This document shows, piece by piece, positions 6,799 to 12,720 of a DNA stretch of 13,531 bases. The position numbers and the translations under genes were made by a program. Source of the stretch: Candidatus Nomurabacteria bacterium RIFCSPLOWO2_12_FULL_46_14 (GTDB lineage: Bacteria > Patescibacteriota > Minisyncoccia > Phycocordibacterales > UBA9973); contig MFVV01000003.1 in NCBI GenBank assembly GCA_001786225.1, forward strand, positions 1 through 13,531, written 5' to 3'. Position 1 is the stretch's first letter; every line of letters starts with the position of its first letter. The notes beneath the pieces were generated by a model. It worked only from the letters and a program-made list of their open reading frames with translations. It was not told where the DNA came from and made no database searches.

Positions 6799-8020
6799 CT
6801 TTTTTTACCTCACCTTTAATTATGGTCATAACACCCCTACCCGGAAAAACCACGCCCTCAAACGGAGACCAGCCGCATTTCGTTTTTAAAATATTTTTTG
6901 TAATTTTGATAGGCTTTTCCATGCTCAGTATCGTAAGTGACCCTATATATCCTTCTTCAATCTTTCCATATTTTCCTGATATAAAATTATTCAAAAAATT
7001 TGCGGGATTTTGCGAACAAACCCTCGCTATATCTTCTGCTGTAAAATTATGCTCATGCATCAGCCAAGTTGTGAATGGCCCATAGGTATCTAGGTGTGGC
7101 AGGCCGGAGATGCCTTTTTCCTTCTCCTCCTTGGTATGAGGGGCGTGATCGGTAGCTAAATAATCAATTTCTCCGTTTTTCAAAAACTCAATTATTTTCA
7201 ATCGGTCCACCCGGCGACGCAGGGGTGGATTCATTTGGAAAATTTTTCTATTGCCTTCATTCAGCATTTCCATATCAAAATATAAATGATGAGGTGTTAT
7301 TTCCAAAGTTACGTTAACGCCCAGCTTTTTCGCCTTTATTATTTTTTCTAATCCCTCCAAAGTGGAAACATGACAAATTTTACCAGAGAGATTGTACTTT
7401 TGTATTAGCTCCAGGGCAAAATCTATTGCGGAAATTTCCGCCTCCGGAGGCCGCTGCAATTCATGCGCGGGTTCGTTTTTGTGTTTTTCTAAAATTTCCG
7501 GGTCTTCGCAATGGAAACTGACATACTGCCCCCGATACTTTGCAAGTACTGTTTCCAATTCTGGTAGAGAATTGAAAAATAAATCGCCCACCGAACGCCC
7601 AAAAAAAACTTTGTACGGTGCCCGGAAGGACAAGGGTTTGGTATTAGGACCAATGCCGGCGTATAACACTACTTCAACCGGACATTTCTTAGTCAGTTCT
7701 TTTTTCTTTTCGTAACTCGCATCATCTATGGGCGGTATAGGATTATTCGGCATCTCAGCAAATGCCACCACTCCGCCATTTATTGCCGCTTCCCCCGCCG
7801 TAGTGAAATCTTCTTTGTAATCTTGAGTGTGACTTGTGTCCTCTCTCGCATGCACATGCAAATCAATGAATCCGGGGAATATTAATTCATTTTTGAAAAG
7901 AATATCAGCAACTCCTGTCGGTTCAGAAACTTTTGTGATTAATCCAGTTACTTGGTCGATTTCAATTCGGCTCCGTTTTAACTCTGCACTATTTACTATT
8001 GTGCCTTCTATACTAAGCAT
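6788..8020 (-). CDS. pyrC: Dihydroorotase
   Basis: Zinc amidohydrolase that cyclises N-carbamoyl-L-aspartate to dihydroorotate. The 410-aa protein has every expected metal or catalytic residue. HxHxR is at His55-His57 (LHVHARED), the likely carboxylated lysine is Lys137 (APYKVFFG), and the metal histidines are His170 (SFHCED) and His217 (CHVST). The catalytic Asp291 is in ATDHAPHTKEEK. The C-terminal strand region (EEGYIGSLTIL, VVFPGRGVMTIIKGE) is typical of the family. ATDHAPH places it with the multi-domain dihydroorotase/allantoinase type, not the short E. coli PyrC type. It is first in the operon, preceded by an attenuator-like hairpin. No Shine-Dalgarno sequence is visible before the ATG. 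Confidence 0.94.
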   Translation of the reverse strand: MLSIEGTIVNSAELKRSRIEIDQVTGLITKVSEPTGVADILFKNELIFPGFIDLHVHAREDTSHTQDYKEDFTTAGEAAINGGVVAFAEMPNNPIPPIDDASYEKKKELTKKCPVEVVLYAGIGPNTKPLSFRAPYKVFFGRSVGDLFFNSLPELETVLAKYRGQYVSFHCEDPEILEKHKNEPAHELQRPPEAEISAIDFALELIQKYNLSGKICHVSTLEGLEKIIKAKKLGVNVTLEITPHHLYFDMEMLNEGNRKIFQMNPPLRRRVDRLKIIEFLKNGEIDYLATDHAPHTKEEKEKGISGLPHLDTYGPFTTWLMHEHNFTAEDIARVCSQNPANFLNNFISGKYGKIEEGYIGSLTILSMEKPIKITKNILKTKCGWSPFEGVVFPGRGVMTIIKGEVKKDER

Positions 8021-8032
8021 AATATTTTTGAC

Positions 8033-8058
8033 AAAAAAATAGTCCCTTGGAAGGGACT
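8033..8058 (-). terminator. Attenuator-like intrinsic terminator in the pyr operon leader
   Basis: On the minus strand AGTCCCTT pairs perfectly with AAGGGACT (8058-8051 with 8048-8041), followed by A and seven T (8040-8033), the classical form of an intrinsic terminator. It ends 12 nt before the pyrC ATG. No minus-strand gene lies upstream within this window until lexA, beyond the plus-strand block, so it sits in the pyrC leader. Seen in sequence: hairpin and U-tract. Inferred: regulation by attenuation. Confidence 0.65.
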
Positions 8059-8070
8059 TGGGGCAAATGA

Positions 8071-8081
8071 CATATAATATG
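8071..8081. promoter_or_regulatory. Shared, near-symmetric -10 region between pyrC and clpP
   Basis: CATATAATATG contains TATAAT on the plus strand (8073-8078) and TATTAT on the minus strand (8079-8074). A start on the minus strand would give a pyrC leader of about 45 nt containing the attenuator hairpin. A plus-strand start would give a clpP leader of about 100 nt. No good -35 box is seen for either direction, so these are candidates only. Confidence 0.4.
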
Positions 8082-8126
8082 TGCGCGAGGTGTTCTTCTT
8101 ATTCTTCTTGAAAATTATTTCGCGCA
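8082..8126 (+). other. Long-loop inverted repeat in the clpP upstream region
   Basis: TGCGCGA (8082-8088) and TCGCGCA (8120-8126) are perfect reverse complements separated by 31 AT-rich bases. If clpP is transcribed from the distal -10 at 8073, this stem would be at the very 5' end of the leader. It could equally be a protein-binding site. Function is unknown. Confidence 0.35.
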
Positions 8127-8149
8127 TTGGGCATAATGGTAGCACAGGC

Positions 8150-8177
8150 TTGAAAAAGTTGCAAATTCATATATTAT
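8150..8177 (+). promoter_or_regulatory. Candidate proximal clpP promoter
   Basis: TTGAAA (8150-8155), a 16-bp spacer and TATTAT (8172-8177) end 8 nt before the clpP ATG at 8186, so a transcript would be nearly leaderless. The same geometry is found before the transposase and NUDIX genes. Confidence 0.45.
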
Positions 8178-8185
8178 ATAAAGAT

Positions 8186-8788
8186 ATGCTGATACCCACA
8201 GTAATAGAAAAATCGCAATTCGGGGAGCGGGCTTACGACATATACTCGCGGCTTCTGCGGGAGCGCATTATATTTTTGGGTGGGCCGATAGATGACCATA
8301 CAGCCAATATTATTATCGCTCAACTTCTTTTCCTAGAATCCGAAGACGCCAAGAAGGATATTTATCTTTATGTAAACTCCCCTGGCGGATCGGTCACTTC
8401 TACTATGGCTATCGTGGACACTATGAACCATGTCCGGCCGGACATCTCTACCTTTTGCGTCGGCCTGGCCGCTTCCGGCGGAGCAATTATTTTGTCCGCG
8501 GGCAAAAAAGGCAAGCGTTATATCTTGCCCAATGCGGAAGTGATGATTCACCAGCCAATGGGCGGAGTGGAAGGCCAAGCGTCAGACATCGCCATCACCG
8601 CGAAACATATTTTAAAAACGAGAGATAATCTAAATAAACTTTTGGCAAAGAATACCGGCAAGACTTTAGCTCAGATAGAGAAAGATGTGGAAAGAGACTT
8701 CTTTATGGATGCCGAAGAGGCGAAAAAATACGGAATTATTGACGACATAGTCACTAAATCTAAAACCCTAGCCACTAAGACTGACTAA
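8186..8788 (+). CDS. clpP: ATP-dependent Clp protease proteolytic subunit
   Basis: Serine peptidase that forms the double heptameric chamber of the cytoplasmic Clp protease and works with an AAA+ unfoldase (ClpX or ClpC, not in this window). With the ATG at 8186 it has 200 aa, the normal length. It begins MLIPTVIEKSQFGERAYDIYSRLL, the conserved N-terminus, so the longer GTG frame from 8081 is rejected. The triad is Ser97 (GLAASGG), His122 (MIHQPMGG) and Asp171 (ERDFFM). The nucleophile elbow reads AASGG instead of the common AASMG, a mild variation. No Shine-Dalgarno sequence is visible. The methyltransferase gene follows after 7 nt, so the two are probably cotranscribed. Confidence 0.96.
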   Translation: MLIPTVIEKSQFGERAYDIYSRLLRERIIFLGGPIDDHTANIIIAQLLFLESEDAKKDIYLYVNSPGGSVTSTMAIVDTMNHVRPDISTFCVGLAASGGAIILSAGKKGKRYILPNAEVMIHQPMGGVEGQASDIAITAKHILKTRDNLNKLLAKNTGKTLAQIEKDVERDFFMDAEEAKKYGIIDDIVTKSKTLATKTD

Positions 8789-8795
8789 ACTTAAG

Positions 8796-9503
8796 ATGGG
8801 AGAATTCTCTAAAGAATTTTATAAAAAGGGAAACGAGGATTTCAGAAAAAGATTTGCTAGTTTAGATATAACTCCAGGAGAAGCTGATCAAATGAAAAAT
8901 TGGCGAGGCAGGGAGGGTGTTTTAAATTATCTTCTTCTTGGAGAAAATGACTTGAAAAATGGTAAAACTTTAGATATTGGCTCTGGAACGGGCCAGTTAG
9001 CTATAGATTTAGCTGGACAAGCAGAAATCGTTTCCTATGATCCTCTTTCTGCTCCTTTGATTCTTCTGGGTACGAATAAACCAAAATTATCCGAGGAAAT
9101 TGCCAGAAAAAATGCGGTAAGGGGTATTGCGCAAGTATTACCATTCAAAGACAATACTTTTGAACGTGTCATTTCTTTATACAGTGTTCCTCGTTATTTT
9201 TCTACCGCAGAAAAAGCTACTGAATTTATACGAGAAATTTTGAGAGTACTAAAAATGGGAGGAGAAATAAGATTATATCCCTTGATAATTAACTCAGAAG
9301 AAGTCTCAAGCCTTTCTCCACTAAGCGATTATATAAAGTGGCCAATGCGATTACGAGATAGGTTTTTGCCGCTTTTAGAACAGGAGATAGCAAAAGATGA
9401 AAAACATAAGTATACAATAAATGAAATCGTGCCTGACCCAGAATTTCCTAATCAGGTTTTAGTTGTTGTAAAAAAGATTAATTGGATAAACCCTATCCCC
9501 TAG
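8796..9503 (+). CDS. SAM-dependent class I methyltransferase, substrate unknown
   Basis: A 235-aa protein with a Rossmann methyltransferase core. Motif I is TLDIGSGTG (58-66), the acidic residue after strand 2 is Asp82 (VSYDP), the post-motif block is VLPFKDNTFERVISLYSV (about 114-131), and strand 5 is LKMGGEIRLYP (152-162). This is the Methyltransf_11 layout. The N-terminal 40 residues are charged and the C-terminus (from 180) is not recognised. A small-molecule, lipid or protein substrate is possible and the sequence does not decide. The gene is more AT-rich than clpP or rny, which may indicate separate origin. It lies 7 nt after clpP and is probably cotranscribed. No terminator is obvious downstream. 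Confidence 0.8.
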   Translation: MGEFSKEFYKKGNEDFRKRFASLDITPGEADQMKNWRGREGVLNYLLLGENDLKNGKTLDIGSGTGQLAIDLAGQAEIVSYDPLSAPLILLGTNKPKLSEEIARKNAVRGIAQVLPFKDNTFERVISLYSVPRYFSTAEKATEFIREILRVLKMGGEIRLYPLIINSEEVSSLSPLSDYIKWPMRLRDRFLPLLEQEIAKDEKHKYTINEIVPDPEFPNQVLVVVKKINWINPIP

Positions 9504-9646
9504 ACAGACTAAGGCTTATTTGTTATATTAAATATGTTAATTTTTAAAAATTTATTTTCTTGGTTTATAGGAATATCCCATATATTATGAAGCGCTTCTA
9601 TGACAATCTGGCACTGTTCAGCAGATTAAATGCAACATCAAGTTTC

Positions 9647-9674
9647 TTAAGAGAAGAAAACCTAGGAATATAAT
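9647..9674 (+). promoter_or_regulatory. Candidate rny promoter in the 200-nt AT-rich gap
   Basis: A perfect TATAAT (9669-9674) is preceded after 16 bp by TTAAGA (9647-9652), a weak -35. The start would lie about 24 nt before the rny ATG. The rest of the gap 9504-9704 shows only AT-rich sequence, a short palindrome GAAGCGCTTC (9589-9598) and no convincing ORF. Confidence 0.4.
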
Positions 9675-9704
9675 GGCCTGTTCTTATAAGCTGGGTATGG
9701 GCTT

Positions 9705-11234
9705 ATGAGCTTAACAACAATAATATTAGTCGGAGCCGCAGTGCTCCTTTTGGGCGCGGGTATCGGTTACTATCTGCGAGTTATCGTCGCCTTGGGCAAG
9801 AGACGCTCTATTGAAATTGACATCAAGCAGATGATGGTGGCGGCCCGGGAAGAGGCGCAAAAAATATCGGATGAAGCCAAAAAAGCTTCCGAAGAAAAAC
9901 TAGCGACGCTTAAGGAAGAAGAAAAAAAGAAAGAGCAGGAATTTAAAGAAACGGAAAAAAGACTGATAAAAAAAGATGAATTTTTGGACGCGCGGCAAAT
10001 GGAAGTTAACAAGGAGGCGGAGGACATAAAGCTAAAGGTGGAAGAGATAAAAAAGATCCAGGAAAAAATCCTCCGGGTGGAAGAAGAAAAAGGAATAGAG
10101 CTAGAACGGGTGGCGAATCTCTCCGCGGAAGAAGCCAAGGCGGAGCTCCTGCGGGATATAGAGAAAAAATACGAGGAGGACCTGGTGATTAGAATCCAAA
10201 AGCTGGAAAGCGCCAACGAAGAAAAATTGGACCGCCGGGCCAAGGATATTTTGGCCACTTCCATCCAGCGACTGGCCTCCTCCACCGCCTCGGAGCTGAT
10301 GACCACGGTGGTTTCCATCCCCAACAACGAAATCAAGGGCAAAATCATCGGTAAAGAAGGTCGCAACATCCGGGCTTTTGAGCGCGCTGCCGGCGTGGAG
10401 CTTATTGTGGACGACACTCCCGGCTCCATCATCATCTCTTCCTTTGACCCGGTCCGACGGCAAGTGGCGCGACTAGCCCTGGAGAACCTGATTCTGGACG
10501 GCCGGATTCAGCCGGCGAAAATAGAGGAACTGGTGGAAAAAGCCAAGGAAGAAATAAACAAAATAATAAAGGAGAAGGGCGAGCAGGCGGTGTACGAATG
10601 CGGGATATTCAATTTTGACCCCCGGATTGTCGCCATTATCGGCCGGCTATACTTCCGCACCAGCTACGGCCAGAACGTGCTCCAGCACTCCATTGAGATG
10701 GCGCACATCGCCGGCATGATAGCGGAAGAGTTGGGGGCGGATGTTGCCATCGCTAAAGCCGGCGCCCTGGTCCACGACATCGGCAAGGCCTTGGACCACG
10801 AAGTGCAGGGCACGCACGTAGAGATAGGAATCCGCATCCTTCAGAAATTCGGCGCAGATGAGCGGATTATCACCGCCATGAAATCCCACCACGAAGACTA
10901 CCCTTATGAAACCATAGAGGCCATCATCGTCCAGACTGCCGATGCCATCTCTGGCGGGCGGCCGGGCGCCAGACGGGATTCGGTGGAAAATTATCTAAAG
11001 AGACTGCAGGAGTTGGAAACTCTGGTTAACTCCTTCCCCGCCGTGGAAAAATCCTACGCCCTGCAGGCCGGACGGGAAATTCGTATATTTGTCACACCGG
11101 AGAAAATTACTGATGCCGAAGCCAAGCTCATGGCCCGGGATATCGCCATTAAGATAGAACAGGAGCTTAAATATCCGGGAGAAATCAAGGTAACCCTCAT
11201 TCGAGAGACACGGGTTATAGAATATGCGAGATAG
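9705..11234 (+). CDS. rny: Ribonuclease Y
   Basis: Membrane-anchored endoribonuclease that starts mRNA decay and processing in many bacteria lacking RNase E. The 509-aa architecture is complete. There is an N-terminal transmembrane helix at about 4-24 (TTIILVGAAVLLLGAGIG), then a Lys/Glu-rich coiled coil at about 40-180. The KH domain carries GKEGRNIR (216-223). The HD domain has the first metal histidine His328 (LQHSIEMA), the His357-Asp358 pair (ALVHDIGKALDHE) and SHHEDYP near 394-400, and a conserved C-terminal domain follows. Length is near the family norm of about 520 aa. The start is supported because the membrane helix follows it directly. Its gap from the methyltransferase and the TATAAT upstream suggest its own promoter. 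Confidence 0.97.
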   Translation: MSLTTIILVGAAVLLLGAGIGYYLRVIVALGKRRSIEIDIKQMMVAAREEAQKISDEAKKASEEKLATLKEEEKKKEQEFKETEKRLIKKDEFLDARQMEVNKEAEDIKLKVEEIKKIQEKILRVEEEKGIELERVANLSAEEAKAELLRDIEKKYEEDLVIRIQKLESANEEKLDRRAKDILATSIQRLASSTASELMTTVVSIPNNEIKGKIIGKEGRNIRAFERAAGVELIVDDTPGSIIISSFDPVRRQVARLALENLILDGRIQPAKIEELVEKAKEEINKIIKEKGEQAVYECGIFNFDPRIVAIIGRLYFRTSYGQNVLQHSIEMAHIAGMIAEELGADVAIAKAGALVHDIGKALDHEVQGTHVEIGIRILQKFGADERIITAMKSHHEDYPYETIEAIIVQTADAISGGRPGARRDSVENYLKRLQELETLVNSFPAVEKSYALQAGREIRIFVTPEKITDAEAKLMARDIAIKIEQELKYPGEIKVTLIRETRVIEYAR

Positions 11235-11262
11235 TTGCGTTAAAATATCCTTAATATATAAT
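11235..11262 (+). promoter_or_regulatory. Candidate promoter of the HU gene
   Basis: A perfect TATAAT (11257-11262) is preceded after 16 bp by TTGCGT (11235-11240). The transcript would have a leader of about 55 nt without a Shine-Dalgarno motif. The site begins directly after the rny stop codon. Confidence 0.45.
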
Positions 11263-11324
11263 GATTAGGTAGTAATTATATAGGTAAAAATGGTCGAAAT
11301 ATTAAAAAGTAGACTTTAATTCAT

Positions 11325-11597
11325 ATGAATAAACAAGCATTAGTGGAGTGGGTACACGGAAAGCTCGGTGGTACCAAAGTCCAGGCAGAGGAAATAGTGG
11401 ATGGCCTGTTTGAGGCCATCGTCAATACCCTCAAAAAAGGAGACGAGGTTTCCGTCGCCGGCTTCGGCATCTTTTCGGTCAAGCAGAGAGCGGCCCGCAT
11501 GGCCCGGAACCCCAAGACCGGAGAATCCGTAAAAGTAGCCGCTACCAGAGTTCCTAAATTCCGCGCCGCAAAGGCTCTGAAAGATGCAGTGAAATAA
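11325..11597 (+). CDS. HU-family DNA-binding protein
   Basis: A 90-aa histone-like nucleoid protein that bends DNA as a dimer. The sequence is full-length HU/IHF. Two N-terminal helices start MNKQALVEWVHGKL, the turn GFGIF is at 46-50, and the beta-arm signature RAARMARNPKTGE (55-67) carries Pro63, the intercalating proline at the arm tip. The C-terminus (VPKFRAAKALKDAVK) is typical. Whether it acts as HU or a more specific IHF-like protein cannot be decided. It is a single gene, flanked by its own promoter and a bidirectional terminator shared with lexA. The start has no ribosome binding site, which fits the rest of the window. Confidence 0.95.
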   Translation: MNKQALVEWVHGKLGGTKVQAEEIVDGLFEAIVNTLKKGDEVSVAGFGIFSVKQRAARMARNPKTGESVKVAATRVPKFRAAKALKDAVK

Positions 11598-11604
11598 ATT
11601 CCTG

Positions 11605-11636
11605 TCCCGCATTTCTGCGGGATTCTCTCGAGAGAA
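11605..11636 (+). other. Two tandem hairpins after the HU gene
   Basis: A 7-bp stem TCCCGCA / TGCGGGA with a TTTC loop (11605-11622) is followed directly by the perfect 14-nt palindrome TTCTCTCGAGAGAA (11623-11636). Neither has a T-run, so they may stabilise the HU mRNA 3' end ahead of the stronger terminator. Confidence 0.55.
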
Positions 11637-11646
11637 ATCATAGGAA

Positions 11647-11678
11647 ACATAAAAACGCCCCTGGGGGCGTTTTTATGT
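11647..11678. terminator. Bidirectional intrinsic terminator between HU and lexA
   Basis: Perfect 15-bp arms (11647-11661 and 11664-11678) with core ACGCCCC / GGGGCGT, bordered by an A-run on the left and TTTTT on the right. Both strands therefore show a GC stem followed by U. It lies between convergent HU (+) and lexA (-). Confidence 0.9.
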
Positions 11679-11690
11679 TTATTCTACTTT

Positions 11691-12254
11691 CTAGTATTTC
11701 CTAATCACTGCTTTGACTATGCCCACCACATTCAGGGAATGTTCCGGGTATATAGGCTGGCAGTTGGCATTTGCTGGCTCAAGCCATTTTTTGCCTCCTT
11801 TTTCTCTTAAATATTTCATGGTAAATTCCCCATCCACTTCCGCAATCACAATCTCCCCGTCGCGAGCTAGCGTGGCCCGCTCTACCAACACATGGTCGCC
11901 TTCCTCAATATGAGCGTCAATCATGGAATCCCCATCCACTTCTAGCATATAGGTGAGTTCCTTCTTGGCTATCAGAAAGTCGTCCAAATCGACCGTATCA
12001 TATAATTCGTCCACCTCGCTGGGCGGTCCCGCTTTCACCAGACCAGCCATGGTGATTTCACCGAAAGAGTTGGAGGGAACGAGCCGGCCCAGATGGTCTT
12101 TGGCCACCAGACCTGCGTGGACCATCTTCTCCACAATTTTAAAAACCGCGTTCTTGGATTTGAAGCCAAAAAGCTTGAGCATCTCAGAATAAGTGGGCAT
12201 CCGTTTATTTTTTTGATAAAAATTTTCCAGTTTGCTTTGATGTGTATTTTTCAT
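11691..12254 (-). CDS. lexA: LexA-type SOS repressor with self-cleavage domain
   Basis: Transcriptional repressor of DNA-damage genes, inactivated by RecA-stimulated autocleavage. The 187-aa protein has an N-terminal winged helix (about 1-60; RMPTYSEMLKLFGFKSKNAVFKIVEKM) and a C-terminal S24 peptidase-like domain. The scissile bond is probably Ala75-Gly76 (LVKAGPP). Ser110 (GDSM) and Lys147 (TMKYL) form the catalytic dyad. It is slightly shorter than E. coli LexA (202 aa), mainly at the N-terminus. It lies 81 nt downstream of a 64-aa ORF. The nearest strong promoter, with a perfect GAAC-N4-GTTC operator, is upstream of that ORF, which indicates autoregulation of a two-gene unit. A related S24 repressor (UmuD- or phage-like) is possible but the LexA-type operator argues for LexA. 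Confidence 0.92.
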   Translation of the reverse strand: MKNTHQSKLENFYQKNKRMPTYSEMLKLFGFKSKNAVFKIVEKMVHAGLVAKDHLGRLVPSNSFGEITMAGLVKAGPPSEVDELYDTVDLDDFLIAKKELTYMLEVDGDSMIDAHIEEGDHVLVERATLARDGEIVIAEVDGEFTMKYLREKGGKKWLEPANANCQPIYPEHSLNVVGIVKAVIRKY

Positions 12255-12262
12255 AAATTACG

Positions 12263-12380
12263 AGGCCCGTTGAAGGCGTATCCTTTTTAGGGGGTTTGGC
12301 GAGCGACGGCGAGCCAACTTCAGGGTTTTTAAAGCTTAGAAAAACCCGTACCCTAAAAAAGATATGCCGAGAAAGGGCCT
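12263..12380 (-). other. Branched inverted-repeat element between the small ORF and lexA
   Basis: An outer stem AGGCCC / GGGCCT (12263-12268 with 12375-12380) is followed by a small internal loop and a long stem. In that stem 12274-12292 and 12351-12369 match at 16 of 19 positions, with 9 perfect pairs TTTTTAGGG / CCCTAAAAA. The interior holds TTGGC / GCCAA (12296-12300 with 12313-12317) and GGGTTTTT / AAAAACCC (12323-12330 with 12340-12347). The RNA would be a branched structure of 118 nt overlapping the end of the small ORF and the lexA 5' region. It could regulate lexA or be a small mobile repeat. Confidence 0.55.
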
Positions 12381-12530
12381 TCTGCTATGAAAGCGCACTT
12401 TCTTAAGCAGAAGTTTATGATTCCGGGCATCACGGGAATAATCCTCGCCGCGCAAAATCTTAAGGTCAATTATCTTGTTAATTTTTTGTATCTCCTTCTC
12501 TAACATTTTTAAATATTGTGTTTGTGACAT
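12336..12530 (-). CDS. Unrecognised 64-aa basic protein, first gene of the SOS unit
   Basis: A short ORF starting MSQTQYLKMLEKEIQKINKI. I do not recognise the family. Residues 8-48 look like two amphipathic, Lys/Arg-rich helices around RGEDYSRDARNHKLLLKKV, with no cysteine, signal peptide or membrane segment, which suggests a small cytoplasmic nucleic-acid- or protein-binding peptide. A second Met (Met9) could be the true start. The last about 14 residues (RPFLGISFLGYGFF) come from the right arm of an inverted repeat and may not be native. It lies about 145 nt downstream of a promoter with a LexA operator and 81 nt before lexA, so it should be induced with lexA. The coding case rests on its position and its protein-like composition. 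Confidence 0.55.
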   Translation of the reverse strand: MSQTQYLKMLEKEIQKINKIIDLKILRGEDYSRDARNHKLLLKKVRFHSRRPFLGISFLGYGFF

Positions 12531-12551
12531 GACTATTTAAAGGAGTGAAAC

Positions 12552-12623
12552 GACTATAAAAATAGTCACCCCGTGAAATCCTCGCTTCGCGAGGAGGCTA
12601 CTTTGTAGCCTATTTCACTGGGG
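12552..12623 (-). ncRNA. Structured leader RNA: three-way junction plus hairpin
   Basis: P1 pairs 12569-12579 with 12612-12623 (CCCC then GTGAAAT, one bulged base at 12619). Inside it sit two hairpins directly next to each other: CCTCGC / GCGAGG (12580-12594, loop 12586-12588) and AGGCTAC / GTAGCCT (12595-12611, loop 12602-12604). No base is left unpaired at the junction. A further hairpin GACTAT / ATAGTC (12552-12567) follows toward the small ORF. The element lies in the predicted 5' leader of the SOS unit, between its promoter and the 64-aa ORF. No known riboswitch or RNA family is recognised. A dispersed structured repeat is the main alternative. Confidence 0.65.
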
Positions 12624-12681
12624 TAAAATAAAATATACTCGCTTCGCTCGTTATTTTAATTTAATAAATACCGACTTAATT

Positions 12682-12711
12682 AGTATAAGTGAACGAGCGT
12701 TCACCTGTCAA
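12682..12711 (-). promoter_or_regulatory. SOS-type promoter of the small ORF-lexA unit
   Basis: On the minus strand a perfect TTGACA (12711-12706) is followed after 18 bp by TATACT (12687-12682). The whole spacer except two bases is a palindromic LexA operator. Transcription would start near 12675 and run through the structured leader. Confidence 0.8.
12689..12704. promoter_or_regulatory. lexA: LexA operator (SOS box)
   Basis: GTGAACGAGCGTTCAC contains a perfect GAAC-N4-GTTC, the consensus of Gram-positive-type LexA (DinR/Cheo) boxes, and the outer GT/AC also pair. It lies between the -35 and -10 of the lexA-directed promoter, where a bound repressor would block RNA polymerase. Confidence 0.85.
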
Positions 12712-12720
12712 CATGTTACC

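Noticed and set aside
8082..8160. CIRCE or other heat-shock operator before clpP
   Set aside because: No TTAGCACTC-N9-GAGTGCTAA-like sequence is present. GTAGCACA alone is too weak.
8124..8170. tRNA-like stretch (GGGCATAATGGTAGCA followed by GTTGCAAATTC)
   Set aside because: It recalls a D-arm and T-loop, but no acceptor stem or anticodon stem can be formed at the right distances.
8081..8185. GTG-initiated 35-residue N-terminal extension of ClpP
   Set aside because: The extension has no ClpP similarity, and the conserved N-terminus begins exactly at the ATG at 8186. A promoter-like pair lies inside the extension.
9770..10435. Long antisense ORF (221 codons) opposite rny
   Set aside because: It is the mirror of the Lys/Glu-rich coiled coil, giving a Ser/Phe-rich low-complexity translation. 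The plus-strand RNase Y is unambiguous.
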